A stretch of 64,000 nucleotides of DNA from Dermanyssus gallinae (GCA_003439945.1 QVRM01006045.1:23501-87500); one strand, 5' to 3'. Counted from the first letter of the stretch, positions 32,867 through 44,938 are shown. Notes: generated by a model not told the origin, from the letters alone. Program-made: numbers and translations.

Positions 32867-35749
32867 GCACTATTTCAGAATATTCAGCTATGGTTACATC
32901 TAGAGGAATACGAATGATATCTAATATGCTAGTATGGAGCAGTCTGTGTTACACACCATAAATATGCGTATCCTTTTTTAAAGCACAACTTTCCGTAAAG
33001 CATTTGACGTAACTTATTTTTAATATAAAGCTCCTATTAAGTGCTTGTTCTCTGACAAGTTTAAGCGGAAATTATCTAGGCGCGTTTTCTTGGCAGACCA
33101 ATACCGCGCTTTATATGTGGCATGTGCTTTGCCTATGCTTTTAAGATCAGACAGTCTAAAGAATGGCACTATGGCGAATAATAGGAAGAGTTTTCTCTCA
33201 AAAACGTCCATGGCCATGTTTAGCTTTAGATCATCCAATTTTCCTAGTAGCGTTGTAAGCAACGGAACCCCGCTAATCTCTCAAGTATGTTTATTGAACG
33301 AGATTTGGGGCGTTTCTGTAACTTCTAGATAGGAAAAAGTATTTACGAGATGTCAGAACTACACTTCATCAACAGTCCCGTAGAACCCGAACTAAATAAA
33401 CCTATCTTAAACCTCTTATGATGATAAGGCGGCCGCTCCCATTTTACTAAGAGTGTTTATTGTAGATAGCTTAAGTACGGTATCGCTGAACCCCCGTGTA
33501 TACAGACAGCTCTACTCGAATTTTAGGAGTTCTACCAAAAATTGCATTTAAAAGTCCGCTGTTTTAATGATAGTCTTACATTACGCGATCGTCAACTTAA
33601 ACTCCACACAATTCTGACAGGAATTGGCAAGCCAGTGTCCACATAACTTAGTTTGAATAAAAATGTCCATGTTAAATGCTTAGTTACTTATTCAGGCTTG
33701 CTTCACTTAGCACTGGTTGATTGAAAATCGAGTACGTTACGCAAGGAACCCAAATCAAGTAAACGCATTGTAAAGTAGATTGTATTGCAAGTAAACGCAA
33801 TATGTTAAAATAACATATTCCTATATCCGTTTGTTGTCTGAGTTTGAGGTGTTCTGGTGCAGCCTTTTTGTGAGCTTTGCGTGATGTTTTCTCTGTTGCG
33901 CGTTAACATTTTCGATCTTTACTAGAACCAACTATGAGTATGGTCTGTATACATACATATTTGTACTCAAAGGGCTTAGGAGAGTGACTAAGTGCGTGCC
34001 GGTTTCGGAGTTTTAGTAGTGCATATAAGTAGCCGTTGCACAATAACAGTGTGGTCTTGTTGGTTAACTAAAAAATAAAATTGCGTCTACTTTGCTGTGT
34101 TGTTTTGGCGCCAAGTCACTTGGAGGTGCCGCCGTGTAGATGCAAAGCCCCTCGAATTTGGGGTCGGACAAAAAACCTCTAAAACTCCAAGAAAACTGGG
34201 AAACCCAACAATTACTTTCGGCAAACGTGCGACTATGCAGCAGCCAGGAGACCAACTATGGGCAAGGCCAAGCTGAAACTCAACGAAATGCTCGTTCAAA
34301 AAGTGAACTACAAATCGAAAACGTTTGCACAACAATATGCAGCTGCCTACTTGGTGACCTAAGGAGGTTGTTGCACGTTGCCGCGTAGTGGAGTGTGAAT
34401 TAATATCCATTCACTGGCGCATAGCGCCATCTGTCTTGTTGATTGGATGGAAAGAATGGAGTCGGTGCCACAGACACCGCTGCGAGAAAATGGCGAACAC
34501 GAGCATATCGGTGGCAAAACTGCCGTATCCAACAATTAGCCTGCGAAAAGTTATTTTGTACAACTACGAGCGAGGGTTCAGTACATTCGAATCTTTCGGA
34601 GAGCTTCGATCGACCTCAAATACATACGACCATACTACTGAGGAGTGTGCATGGATGACACGAATGATTTTGAACTAGACATTTTAATATGTAAGGCAAA
34701 TCCTGTGAATGACGTCCACAAACAGCGAGTGTCACTAAAGAGTGACTTGTGTGACGTCAGCGATTAACAAAAACTTGAGCATAATATATGCACCGCTAGA
34801 GAAAACTCTGGGCGTCTATACCGTGCTCTTCCATAAGATCCTTGACGACCACCTCGACTTAGCTAAACAAAATTATGCAAACTAATAAATAATCGATAGA
34901 TACTTTTTAATGGGAAGCTTCGGGAATGGGAATTAATGCACATGGGTCGTTGGCAGCTGTCAACAACTAGTATGGGACTCACAAGCTTACTAAACCCGTA
35001 TTCCTCCCCACCCCCCAGGCTCGGAGTTGCGTAGCATTTCTTTGATGGATATCTCGTGATTTGAACCAATACCATAAAAAGGCGCTGGCCATTCGAGCTT
35101 GACAATATCTACATTTTTGTAATATGTGTGTGTGTGTTTGAATGTCACGCAGTGGTTAAAACGAGTACAAATTGATTACATTAATATTTTTAAAAAAAAT
35201 TCTGGTGATGCGTTTCACACTCTAACTATTTTATATTTACATACCCTTTTGCAGGGGGGCTTTATTTAAGATTCTCAAAACTTGATAACAAACGCGCCAT
35301 GCGGCGAGTTACTTGTTTGGCTGTACATGGTTGCACTTGCGGGCTGTGCGCCACGCGAACATTCTATTTACGATTTCTTTCCTGGCTACAGCTTTAGCCT
35401 GAATGTTTAAACTAGAGCGAGTCGTTATGACCTCAAAGAACATGTTGAATCTATCAGGCTGCTTACATATGCTTGTAAACGTACTGTTGTAAACGTAGAA
35501 ACTATTGTTAGCTCTAGATAATTAAACACTTAAAAAACACTTTAAAAAAACAGATAATTAAAGCTAAACATGCAATTAGGATTAACAGGAAGGGTACTTT
35601 CTCTGTTCTGCGGACCAGCCGCAAAATGGTTCGCAACAAGAACACGTTTCGCGTATTTTTTCATTCGAGTTTCAGAATAGTATCAAAGCTCTCAATGTGC
35701 ATCGGAGTGTCGTCACTATCTTCGAGTAAACTTTATGAGAAAGCGCTCC
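32867..35749. other. Intergenic; no recognisable gene
   Basis: Opposed open frames at 33020-33262 (minus) and 33045-33332 (plus) overlap, and neither has a recognised domain. A block at 34064-34680 is slightly GC-richer, with 82-107-codon open frames on both strands; it may be a decayed transposon, but no signature is clear. A short TG repeat lies near 35123. Confidence 0.4.
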
Positions 35750-36330
35750 TGCCGAAAGTGGTTTAATAAAATCTGTAGTAGACGAGTGCAATCATTTGAG
35801 CTTCAGTGCTGTGCATTCCTCTGCAGACAGAATCGGCAGGCTCATACACCTCGTACACCTCGTGAAAAGGCGGCGTACCTGGCGCACACGTGGCGACTCT
35901 TACACGCAGGACCAGGCCAAAGGTTCAAGCTAGCGGATAGTCTGACATGACACGCACAAAGCGCCTCCTTGCTCGGATAGACAAACAAAGCACTCGATTC
36001 ATAGATAATGAAAAACACCCCTCATGTAGGCAACAATTGCCAGCGTCAGGTGGTTTCACACCCTGCCAAGACCATACATCAATTCCGGAGCAATCTCAAG
36101 CACGACGTGCCTCACTACCGAGATAACGGACAGTCTTCGGGCATAGCCTACTAAATATTGCCTACCCGAACAGAAAAACAAGTGTCGTCCGTACTGTTTC
36201 GTTTATGTACGCGCTCTGAACGTCGCTCCTGTGTGATGAACCCGAAGGCCAACTTTCATGGCTTTGGTCTTCCTAAGGGCGAAGCTCAGATAACTAAAGA
36301 CGTAGGCATACTACATGGCAAACAGACAGT
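35750..36330 (-). mobile_element. LINE family A fragment, minus strand
   Basis: The reverse complement matches the second half of the LINE A copy at 2560-3060. The antisense of CGAAGACTGTCCGTTATCTC and the segment reading ELMYGLGRV.NHLTLA are shared, as is the Cys-rich C-terminal part. Stops and small deletions interrupt every frame. Confidence 0.8.
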
Positions 36331-36519
36331 CGCGGGGCAGAATAATTGGCTCTAAACCAATTTGACAGCCGTTTAAGATCTTCCTTAATCATCTTCTCTA
36401 CCTCTTGTGGGGAATCGCCGACACCAGTTGGCCGCCGATACTCCCTTGAGCCACTCCAACTAATATGCTCTCGACACCTAAAATATCTGCCCGATATGTA
36501 CCATTTGTTGTCTTTCGAG

Positions 36520-36563
36520 CATAAGAGGACGTACCCAATGTTCGTTGGGTACGTTCGCTTATG
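36520..36563. repeat. Near-perfect hairpin, 19-bp stem with a 3-nt mismatch
   Basis: CATAAG/CTTATG closes the outer stem and ACGTACCCAA/TTGGGTACGT the inner, with AGG facing TCG between them and a TGTTCG loop. Confidence 0.85.
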
Positions 36564-36589
36564 TTAGAAAATTAGTACAAAACCGTGTT

Positions 36590-36800
36590 TACGACTGGAC
36601 ACGCTCGTCAACACCACAGACTCCGAGTTTGCTAATTAGGATATTGATGTCGATGGCATCAAACGCCTTTTGCAAACCAATTAAGAGCGCAGTAACCGTT
36701 TTCTTCTTTTCAAGACTTTGACGGATGTCATTTATAAAGCCTATTTTTGAGTGGAATCCGAACCGTCAGCGATTGAGTACATTGTGCTATTCAAGATGGT
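36590..36800 (-). pseudogene. CR1/L2-like reverse transcriptase fragment
   Basis: The minus strand reads FGFHSKIGFINDIRQSLEKK and then LLIGLQKAFDAIDINILISK, which is RT motif A (normally LDLSKAFDTVDH.ILL.KL) with the catalytic Asp replaced, as LIGLQ stands where DLSK is expected. About 55 codons are open. The surrounding 36340-37140 is non-coding and may belong to the same relic. Confidence 0.72.
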
Positions 36801-37189
36801 TCCTGAGTTGTTCGAACGTGCACTTCTCAAATATCTTTAAGATTGTAGCCGGTATGCTAACCTGGCGGTAGTTTTTATTTGAGAGCCTGTCATCAGAATA
36901 AAAACGGGATGTCGCGCTGTAATTCAAGCGCTTTGGGTACCTAGCGGCCGTAAATGACAAATTGATTAGATATGATAACGGGTCAGTGATTGCAATTTTT
37001 CAGTACATAGGATAGTATTTTTCAGGTGCCACTGAGCATATTATTGTTTTTTCGAAAAAGATTTTTTGCGAGGGAAGTTCTCAGATGTTACAAATATATC
37101 AGTGCATTCCGTATCGGCAGTGACACACGTCCAGAATATTGACTAAACATGCTTACATAATATCTCCTTATTTGTGCTTCACATGATGA

Positions 37190-38930
37190 TAAAGAGAAGT
37201 TTCGTATGCTTGAGAGAGCAGATCGCAAACCCCATATCTACATTGTTCGCCGGCTGAGCAAAGGCATGCACAGCATGACAAAGGAGCAGTTGCGGCAGCA
37301 CTTTACTGCCCTTCTGCTCGATGCAAACGCCCCCGCGCCTAACCCAGTTATTGAGCTCACTCTGGAGCAGCACTACATGAATTTGCCGGTTACAGTGCAA
37401 AGAGTGGTGCAGATCTTGCGCGGGTTGTCATGGTGTAGTAGTCCTGATGGGATCTATTACGAACATTGGGCTGAATCGTCCGATGTTTTACCGGGGGAGT
37501 TGTGTAATCTGTTTAATCAGATATTCAGCGGGAGACACATACCTCAGGTTTGGCACGATGCCAGGCTTACGCTGCTATTCAAGGGCAAATGCGGTGACAA
37601 CGTGGACGACCCAAATATCTACCGGTGTATCGCTTCGGAACGCACCCTTAAGAAAATGTTTGCTAAGCTGATTATCTCGAGGGTACACAGGACGCGATTC
37701 ATGTACTCCAGTCGGAAGTTGAGCGGGTGTTGGCTGTGCCCGGAGGTCACTTAAACGCCGTCTCTATCGATTGTGTCAAGGCCTTCGACAAAGGCCCGTC
37801 ACTTACTACTCGATTCATTTCGACATGCTGGCGTGGGTGGTTCTTTTCTACGAGTGCTGTCCAGCTTCTGTGCTGAAGACCGCCTTGAAGTGAATATAAG
37901 GGGCGAAGACACCTTGCAGCTGAGTCAAAACGTAGGGACTCCTCAAAGGGACCCTCTCAGTTGCCTCGCCTTCTCTTTGCTCATCGCAGACCTAGCCCGC
38001 CATGTGCGAAAGGAGTTTAGAAACGCCGTCGTCGTTATGTATGCGGATGACATAGTAGTGGCCCACCGGGACCGCGTCGACGACGTAGAAAATTAGCATC
38101 TATGGAAGACGAAAGCCATTTAGTTTTGCTGTGGGGGTCGGTTGGCTGCAGCAGACGTAATACCCTGTTGTGGCCAACCGCTAAATTTTGTCTACTCCTT
38201 CCCGTATTTAGGTCTCAGACTACACTATACGAGAACGATCTTCGCGCCCCAGCACATCGGCGACAGCTCTCGGCTATTGCCCCTATTTACACAGAGGTGA
38301 GAGAGCTTCGACGACTGCCCGAGAGTGTTGCAGAGCGTCTTTTTGAGCTTAAGATTGTGCCAATGTTGAGTTACATCCTTGGTAGTTTGTGGGGCCATTT
38401 TCAGTTGCAAATTTTGCACAGCTAGAAAAATGCTTCACAATATATATGAAGCGTGTTCTTTGCTTGCCGCGGATGGCAAGAAAGACCTGCTAGCGGGTTG
38501 CGGACCGGCAGTGGAAACAATCAGCGTCAGGTTTAAGTCACCTATTACAGAACCACTTCAGCAATTTTTGTTCGAGTGGCAGGGAAGGTGACCGAGGCCT
38601 CGGCTGAGGTAGCGCAGTTAGATATGTACCGCGCCAGGGAGCTTTGGGATGGAATGGCATACACTAGCCGGCACGTGTATACAAGGTACATTGTGCATGG
38701 CTAATATCACTTGGTATGTTCGACTCAAGGATTTCACCAAGTTGGCGATCAATGTCGTTGCCGATTCTGTTTGCAGATATGCGTTAAATACCAGGCAGCG
38801 AGTTGCCAGACGCATCGGCGGTCTTTGCCCGGTGGGACGGTCGCTGAAGTGCTGAAATTGTATATAATGACGACTATACGGTAATTATGTTTTCTTGAAA
38901 TGCAAAATTATTGCGAAATAAACAATATGT
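37190..38930 (+). mobile_element. LINE family A, degenerate copy
   Basis: It aligns in protein with the copy at 912-3300: LTLEQHYMNLPVTVQRVVQIL, QVWHDARLTLLFKGKC, NIYRCIASERTLKKMFAKL, then FIDCVKAFDKGP-like sequence near 37760, LLDSFRHAGVGGSFLRVLSS, QNVGTPQRDPLSCLAFSLL (the G of QGDP is R here) and VVMYADDIVVAHRD near 38035-38070. Frameshifts near 37690, 37790 and 38090 and a deletion after the YADD box inactivate it. The 3' part near 38620-38780 matches 2890-3030. Confidence 0.82.
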
Positions 38931-39177
38931 ATGTATTTATGTTTGTGCTAGACTAACTTTCATCACAATGTTGTTCGCTCATCGCGCTGCGCATTCATGT
39001 TATATACGAGTATGCTGGCGCCACGGGAAGTGGGGTTGGAGGGCCCAAACCCGACCCACAGCAATATAAAAGACGCGTCGAGGGGGAAGAGGAAGAGGAA
39101 CAAGGTTGAACGGCCAACAAAATCTAAAAATTTGATATTTAAACATACGAGGAGGACGAAAACAAGAAAAATGGGAG

Positions 39178-39582
39178 ATGCTATACAGAATAATGAACGA
39201 GAGTAGTCTGGATGTGTTAGCTGTGACTGAGACACAATTGCTTCAAATAGAAACTCCACCTTTACATAAGGATGTAAGGTGGATAGGTGTAAACAGAAAA
39301 GTGTCACAAAACAGATTCGGAGGAGTTGGAGTACTGATAGAAAAAAGTCATCATGTAGAGGTTGTTGAGGCAAGTGAAGGAAGCGACCTAATAGCAGTGG
39401 AAATAGGGAAACGGCCAGGCTGTTTAAGAATTGTAGTTGGATACAGGCCACCCAGCAACACAGAAAACAAAAACAAGATATTCTATGAAACAATTAAGAA
39501 GCTTGTTAAAGAGAACATAAAAACCATAATTATAGGGTATTTCAATGCGCATCTGTTTTACTTTGATAAAAAATACCGATGA
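39178..39582 (+). pseudogene. LINE C endonuclease N-terminal part
   Basis: Open frame with LDVLAVTETQL (catalytic Glu of the T.TET motif), RFGGVGVLIEK and RIVVGYRPPS, then IIIGYFNAH. The last motif is GDFNAH in working AP-like endonucleases, so the catalytic Asp is replaced by Tyr. The frame ends soon after, and the domain resumes in another frame at 39622. Confidence 0.85.
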
Positions 39583-39621
39583 GGCGGGTAGGGATTTAGA
39601 AAACCTGTGTAGCCAAAGAAT

Positions 39622-40796
39622 ATGAACCTAAGTGTGAAATGCGAGGGAACGTTCACCTATACAGAGGCAAAAAAGAAGTCGACCGTCGACTATGTATTGG
39701 CCAACCAAAGAGCAGAAAACTGGATTGTAAACAAGTGTATTGACGAAGATAAACAACACAATGTGGGGAGCGACCACAATTTGACCACAACTTTTAACGG
39801 TCAGAATAGGCACCCGAAATTAAAGAGGAAACAGAACAAAACTACAAAAATAATAGACAAGAGAAAGTTTGCAAAAGGGCTAGAACAGTGGAGAGAAACT
39901 GGGGTAGGACTACCGTATGAAAAAGGTATTAGAATGGCAAAGCAAATCCTAGATAACTCAATTGTCAGATTGGCACCAAGCCACACGATCAACTCTTGGT
40001 GGAATGAAGGTTTAAATAGAGGTTTGCAACAAAGACACCTGTCCAGACAACATCAAAAGGCGGTACGCCAAAACGACATGGAGCAAGCAGATAAGCTGTG
40101 GAGGGAATACATAGAAGTAAAAATGAAACTAAGCGAGGATATAGCCAACGCCATAAGATTAGACAAACTTAAAGATTTAAAAAACATAACAAACAATAGC
40201 GCAGGGAAGAGGATGACACGTTTCTGGGAATACATAAAACAGCAGGATGAAATAGCTGGAGATAACGAAAGAGGAGAGGAAAAGGAATACAGACAACAAG
40301 AGATAAATGAGGCACTAAATACTATGTTTGACGCTGAAATATGTGGACTACAAAATCAACAAACACATGTAAGAAGAGCGGATATTGGCTGGAGGACAAG
40401 TAAAGAAGAGATCGAACAGGTTATTAGATCAAACGACGACAAAACTGCGTGTGGAGAGGATGGGGTATCGCTAAAATTGATTAAGAATATTGGCACGTCA
40501 ATGTACGAATACCTGGCGGGTGAATTCAACAAGATTCTTGCTGGAGAGGAGATCCCTCAAGAATGGTTAACAGGAAGAGTCGCCTTCATACCAAAGCCAG
40601 GGGCGGAAAACACGAAATTGTCCAATCGCAGACCAATAACGGTAACAAGCGTTGTGTACAGGATATTTGCTGCCATTCTTAGAGACAGGCTACAGGACGA
40701 GCTGGAAGATATGAAACTAATAGGACCCTGGCAGAGTGGTTTTAGAACAGGCAGGAGAATAGAGGATAGTCTTTTCATACTAACGGAAAGTATCTA
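39622..40796 (+). pseudogene. LINE C endonuclease end and reverse transcriptase start
   Basis: Contains STVDYVLAN and VGSDHN (the SDH catalytic motif of the endonuclease), a long charged linker, then RT fingers: ACGEDGVSLKLIKNIG, WLTGRVAFIPKPG, NRRPITVTSVVYRIFAAIL and GPWQSGFRTGRRIEDSLF. The coding frame is open up to the mariner's left end at 40796 and continues in frame at 42119 when the mariner is ignored. Confidence 0.88.
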
Positions 40797-42116
40797 CGAG
40801 GTGTGTTCAAAAGTATCGCGACTTTTGTGTTTTTTCAAAAATTATTCATTTATTCATGAATATCTATTTTGTCCCCTTCAAAGTAATCCCCATGAGATAT
40901 TATACACTTGTGCCAACGGTTTTTCCAATCTTCGAAGCACTTCAAAAAACCATTTTTGTTTATCTTGTTCAGCTCCTCCTTCGATGCCGTCTTTATCTCG
41001 TCAAGTGTAGCGTAACGTCGTCCTTTCATGGGCCTCTTCAGTTTAGGGAACAAGAAAAAGTCATAGGGGGCCAGATCTGGGGAATACGGTGGCTGCGGCA
41101 TCATTAGTGTGTTGTTTTTGGCCAAAAACTCGCGCACAAGCAACGATGTGTGAGCAGGGGCGTTATCGTGGTGCAAAAGCCAATTTTTGTTCTTCCACAA
41201 ATCCGGGCGTTTCTGGCGGATTGCTTCGCGCAAATTGCGCATAACTTGCAGGTAATATTCCTTATTGACCGTTCTACCCTGTGGCAAGAACTCATGATGC
41301 ACCACGCCCCTGCAATCGAAGAAAACTGTCAGCAAAACTTTCACATTCGACCGAACTTGGCGCGCTTTTTTCGGTCTTGGTTCGTGCGGCAGCTTCCATT
41401 GAGATGATTGAGCTTTGGTTTCCACGTCATAACCATAAACCCACGATTCGTCACCAGTTATGACCCTCTGGAGCAAATTTGGGTCGTCGCGGACAGAGTC
41501 CAACATCTCATTAGCAATGTTCATGCGATGCTGTTTTTGGTCGCAATTGAGCAATTTTGGTACGAATTTCGCGGCGACCCGTCTCATGCCCAAATCATTG
41601 ATAAAAATCGAATGGCACGAGCCAATCGATATGTTTAGGTCCTCAGCAACTTCTCTAACGGTGATTCGACGATTGGCCAATACCATTTTCTCCACTTCAT
41701 TAATTTTTTCGTCTGTTGTTGAAGTGCTCGGGCGTCCGGCACGCTCTTCGTCGTTCACATCTTCTCGGCCTTCTGAGAACATTTTGTACCACCGACAAAC
41801 GTTGCTTCGGTCCAAGGTAGCTTCTCCGTATGCCACAGTCAACATTCGGAATGCATCCGCGCACTTAATTTCGTTTTTCACACAAAATTTGATACAGGTT
41901 CTTTGATCCATTTTTTTGAATAGGTAAAAATCGAAGACGATCCAAAACACGTGCAAGCAAAGCAGCTGTCAACAATTAAGTGAACATTCAAAATGGCCGA
42001 GCTTGTCGGCATAAGTGAGAGACATGAGTACCAACATAACGCCACAAAAAATCGAAATTCGAATATACGTAACCCGCGAAAATTCAAAAGTCGCGATACT
42101 TTTTGAACACACCTCG
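40797..42116 (-). mobile_element. Mariner transposon, 1320 bp, apparently intact
   Basis: The terminal inverted repeats start CGAGGTGTGTTCAAAAGTAT on the left and CGAGGTGTGTTCAAAAAGTA on the right (one-base indel, then TCGCGACTTTTG on both). TA flanks both ends (40795-40796 and 42117-42118), the expected target duplication. One complete transposase gene fills the interior on the minus strand. It sits inside a LINE C reverse transcriptase, so it is younger than that insertion. Confidence 0.96.
40850..41911 (-). CDS. Mariner-family transposase, full length
   Basis: 353 residues from the ATG at 41911 (MDQRTCIKFCVKNEIKCADA) to TAA at 40850. It cuts and joins DNA at TA sites by binding the terminal repeats. 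The N-terminal half has paired helix-turn-helix segments (ECADAFRMLTVAYGEA region and TVREVAEDLNISIGSCHS). The catalytic triad is VITGDESWVYGYD, LLHHDNAPAHTSLL and PPYSPDLAPYDFFLFP, with 34 residues between the second and third Asp (DD34D). Length is normal for the family. An upstream in-frame ATG at 41956 would add 15 residues, but the MDQR start matches relatives. No stop or frameshift is present, so activity is possible; insertion into a dead LINE explains its survival only by youth. Confidence 0.95.
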   Translation of the reverse strand: MDQRTCIKFCVKNEIKCADAFRMLTVAYGEATLDRSNVCRWYKMFSEGREDVNDEERAGRPSTSTTDEKINEVEKMVLANRRITVREVAEDLNISIGSCHSIFINDLGMRRVAAKFVPKLLNCDQKQHRMNIANEMLDSVRDDPNLLQRVITGDESWVYGYDVETKAQSSQWKLPHEPRPKKARQVRSNVKVLLTVFFDCRGVVHHEFLPQGRTVNKEYYLQVMRNLREAIRQKRPDLWKNKNWLLHHDNAPAHTSLLVREFLAKNNTLMMPQPPYSPDLAPYDFFLFPKLKRPMKGRRYATLDEIKTASKEELNKINKNGFLKCFEDWKNRWHKCIISHGDYFEGDKIDIHE

Positions 42117-42118
42117 TA

Positions 42119-43575
42119 TTGGGCCAGATCTAGAAAACAGAACTTAGTTGCAACATTCCTAGATATTCGACGGGCCTACGATACGGTCGATAGAAACACT
42201 CTTTGGAACAAGATGATAGAAGGTGGATTAGGACAGGAATGGGTCAGTATGTTTAAAGAAATATATGACAGGAGCTACATCTTTGCAAGAATCGGGTCAA
42301 ACTCATCTTATTTCTACAGATTGAGGAAAGGACTTCGACAAGGGTGTCTTTGCTCTGTGTCACTGTTTTCTCGAATCTTGGTTTTAAAATGGTATACGCT
42401 AGAGGTGATGATATAGTATCCCTCTGACCGTGTGTCCTGTTGTTTGCAGACGATATGGTGATTTTAGCGGAAGGTGTTGACCAAATGCAAATAATGCTAA
42501 CAATATGCGGAGAAAACGGCGAAAAATATTGGACAGGAGTTCAACGAAAAGAAATGGGCAAATGTAATATTTTCCGGGGATATCAGATGGAGATGCCGCT
42601 ACAGATACAGGGAAAATACATAAAATATAAAAACGCATACAAATACTTGGAGGTTATAATAGAAAACAGTCCAGATATTTTTAAAGCTTAGCATGCAATA
42701 AGAAGAGAACGAGCTGATAATGGTCAAAAGATTGTAAGAAAGAAGGCTTTGTGGAGTTGCAATAGATTCATGGTGACTAAAGAGCTTTGAAAAAGCATGT
42801 TTGTGCCAACAGTGACGTACGCTAACGCTATTGTGAGTTTAGAAGCAAGCATGGTAAACAGATTGGACACAATACAACGTGCAGTAGGCCGACATGCAAT
42901 GCAATGTAGGTATACATGTGCAGCACAATTTATCGAAGGGGGATTTGGAGTCTCCAGCTTCTGGGCAAGAGAAGCACAAGCTAAGATATCGTATGTGAAT
43001 CGTCTAAAAAACATAGCCGCAAGTGAGAAAGAACAAAACTGGGCAGCCGAACTGCTCACAGCAAAACTGAGCGGAAAAAATACAAGCAAATGGGATAGGC
43101 GGCTAAAGTTCCTTGAACGCAAATTTAAGTGCAATACGATGGATTTCTAAGAACACGATGTGATAACAAATAAACAGATAACCAAAGATGTGAAGAAGAA
43201 AATTGTCAAAACAGCCGAAGAAAGATGGAGAGAGGATATGGAGAGAAAGACATCTTTGCAATTGTACAGGCAACAAAAAAAGGAATACGGCCGAAATTTT
43301 ATTCGAACTCGCAAGCGTCCGGGCTGTTCGCTGACTGTAGGGCCAGTATGCTCAACACCCGACTGCTGGCGGCCAGATACTCGGAAATTGAGAGCGTTCG
43401 GTGTAGAGCGTGTGATATAGAAGAAGAATCCATCAAACATATCGTGCTAAAGTGCGACGAGCTAGGGGGAGTGAGAACAGTATCCATAGCCGACGCATTA
43501 GGTTTCGGTGATAAACCATTATGGCAGGAAATAAATGAAACCAAACGCAGGCTAGGGAAATGGCGCAGATTGTAA
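42119..43575 (+). pseudogene. LINE C reverse transcriptase palm, thumb and C-terminal domain
   Basis: After the mariner the frame reads YWARSRKQNLVATFLDIRRA (motif A, catalytic Asp present) and GLRQGCLCSVSLF (motif B). A frameshift follows near 42420, then LLFADDMVILAEG (motif C, FADD) and a thumb to 42691. A further piece lies at 42797-43150. The end at 43225-43575 carries CRACDIEEESIKHIVLKC, a CCHC zinc knuckle. Confidence 0.85.
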
Positions 43576-43650
43576 GGAACCATGGGAAGACGCCCCGCTA
43601 AAACAAACTATTGTGTAATTAGGTAGTAATATAACTATCGTGATAATCCA

Positions 43651-44168
43651 ATTAATATTATGAATGCACGACAGACGAGGATATTTGTTAAAAGACATAT
43701 AATGATACCATAGCAATAATATACAACTATATACGAAGCCAGCAGCACGCTGTATAACATACTACACAGCGAGCGCATCTGATTCAAAAGATATTCCACA
43801 AGGAATGGTAAATAAAACTCATATATATGACTAAAATTTGTTCCTGTCATAAAAGCACCTTCACGGAGGCAATGACGTTCTAGAAAGAAGTGCGGCATAT
43901 CTTTAACTGCTGGATTAGAGGCTTGTATAAATTAGCTATTGTGCAATGAATTGAAGTTGTCAATAAAACAAAATTTCTTGTTCAAATAAAGAGTTATCAT
44001 TTAAATTCTATATTTTTATTTGAACCGTTTTCTTCATTACTCCGTAACGTTTCAACTATGACAAGCTAACACTCGATGCCACCTAACACCACTGCACTAA
44101 GTAGCGAAGCATTCCTTATTGGCCTGTGAGTACATTACAAATGTTATAATATTACATGAAAAAAATCA

Positions 44169-44170
<2 letters not shown>
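43651..44170. other. No recognisable gene
   Basis: AT-rich flank between LINE C and the next TA-bordered element. Nothing recognised. Confidence 0.4.

Positions 44171-44211
<41 letters not shown>
44171..44211. repeat. (TA)n tract, left flank of foldback element 3
   Basis: A pure TA run ends exactly at the element's terminus. Confidence 0.92.
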
Positions 44212-44214
<3 letters not shown>

Positions 44215-44938
44215 GATGTTTCAGGACTGGTCGCTTAGAAAAAAATTCGCAAAAAATGAAGTTCTTTATTAGCTTTCATACCAAATACCTCAAAATCATA
44301 ACTCGACGACCACCCACAGCGTTCAAAACTAACATATTCAGCAAATGCGCATTCCATGACGATAACTTTGGTTTCAAACTTATGGCCATGCGAGCTGTGG
44401 TTGTGGAGTGATGACGATTTTTCGGCGAACATGTCGAGATTAAGTGCATGAAAAATGACGCGCTGCGGCTGTCGCGCGACACGTCGGCGGTAGTGAACGT
44501 CGCTACACAGTCATTTTACATGCACTTAATCTGGACATGCCCTTCGAAAAATCGTAATTACTCCGCAACAAACAGCATTGACATAGATTTGGTATCAAAA
44601 TGATCGTCATGAAACGCGCTGAGTCGTAGTCGTAATGTAATGGTAATGATTTTGAGGTATTTGGCGTGAAAGCTAATAAACTATTTCATTTTGGCGAATT
44701 CTCTTCTAGGCGACCATGTCGCATCTTCTGAGCGGCCTTATATGTTCTTCAGAAGAAGCAGAATTTTCTCACAAATACGACGGTGTGCTTAGTTTCTGTA
44801 TAGAAGGACTAGTTGCCTCGCCATTTTACTCTCACTCCGAAACAAGACTTCTCAGAGACTATGTTCCATTGCACAAAACATCCGCTTTAACGAGCTCTAC
44901 AATTCCACATATCGCGCTTCAAATATTCCTGAAACACC

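Larger units (their letters stand above)
39000..43650 (+). mobile_element. LINE family C, near full length, interrupted by a mariner
   Basis: Endonuclease (39178-39780), RT (40300-42700) and a C-terminal CCHC domain (43400-43470) are all present on one strand, in order. The RT is split by a 1320-bp mariner at a TA dinucleotide. Frameshifts lie near 39200, 39585 and 42420-42440, and stops near 42690 and 43150. Its AT-rich codon use differs from families A and B. Similar APE-type elements are common in chelicerates and other arthropods; the clade is not assigned. The 3' end, beyond the last coding remnant at 43575, is not sharply defined. Confidence 0.85.

Noticed and set aside
33020..33332. 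Overlapping open frames on both strands as a possible small gene
   Set aside because: No recognised domain, start context or splice signals; opposed frames of similar length suggest chance.
38963..39493. 176-codon minus-strand open frame rich in Leu, Phe and Cys, looking like a membrane protein
   Set aside because: It is antisense to the LINE C endonuclease, whose motifs are clear on the plus strand; hydrophobicity comes from the complement of AAG/AAA-rich codons.
41460..41906. 148-codon plus-strand open frame
   Set aside because: Antisense of the intact mariner transposase.
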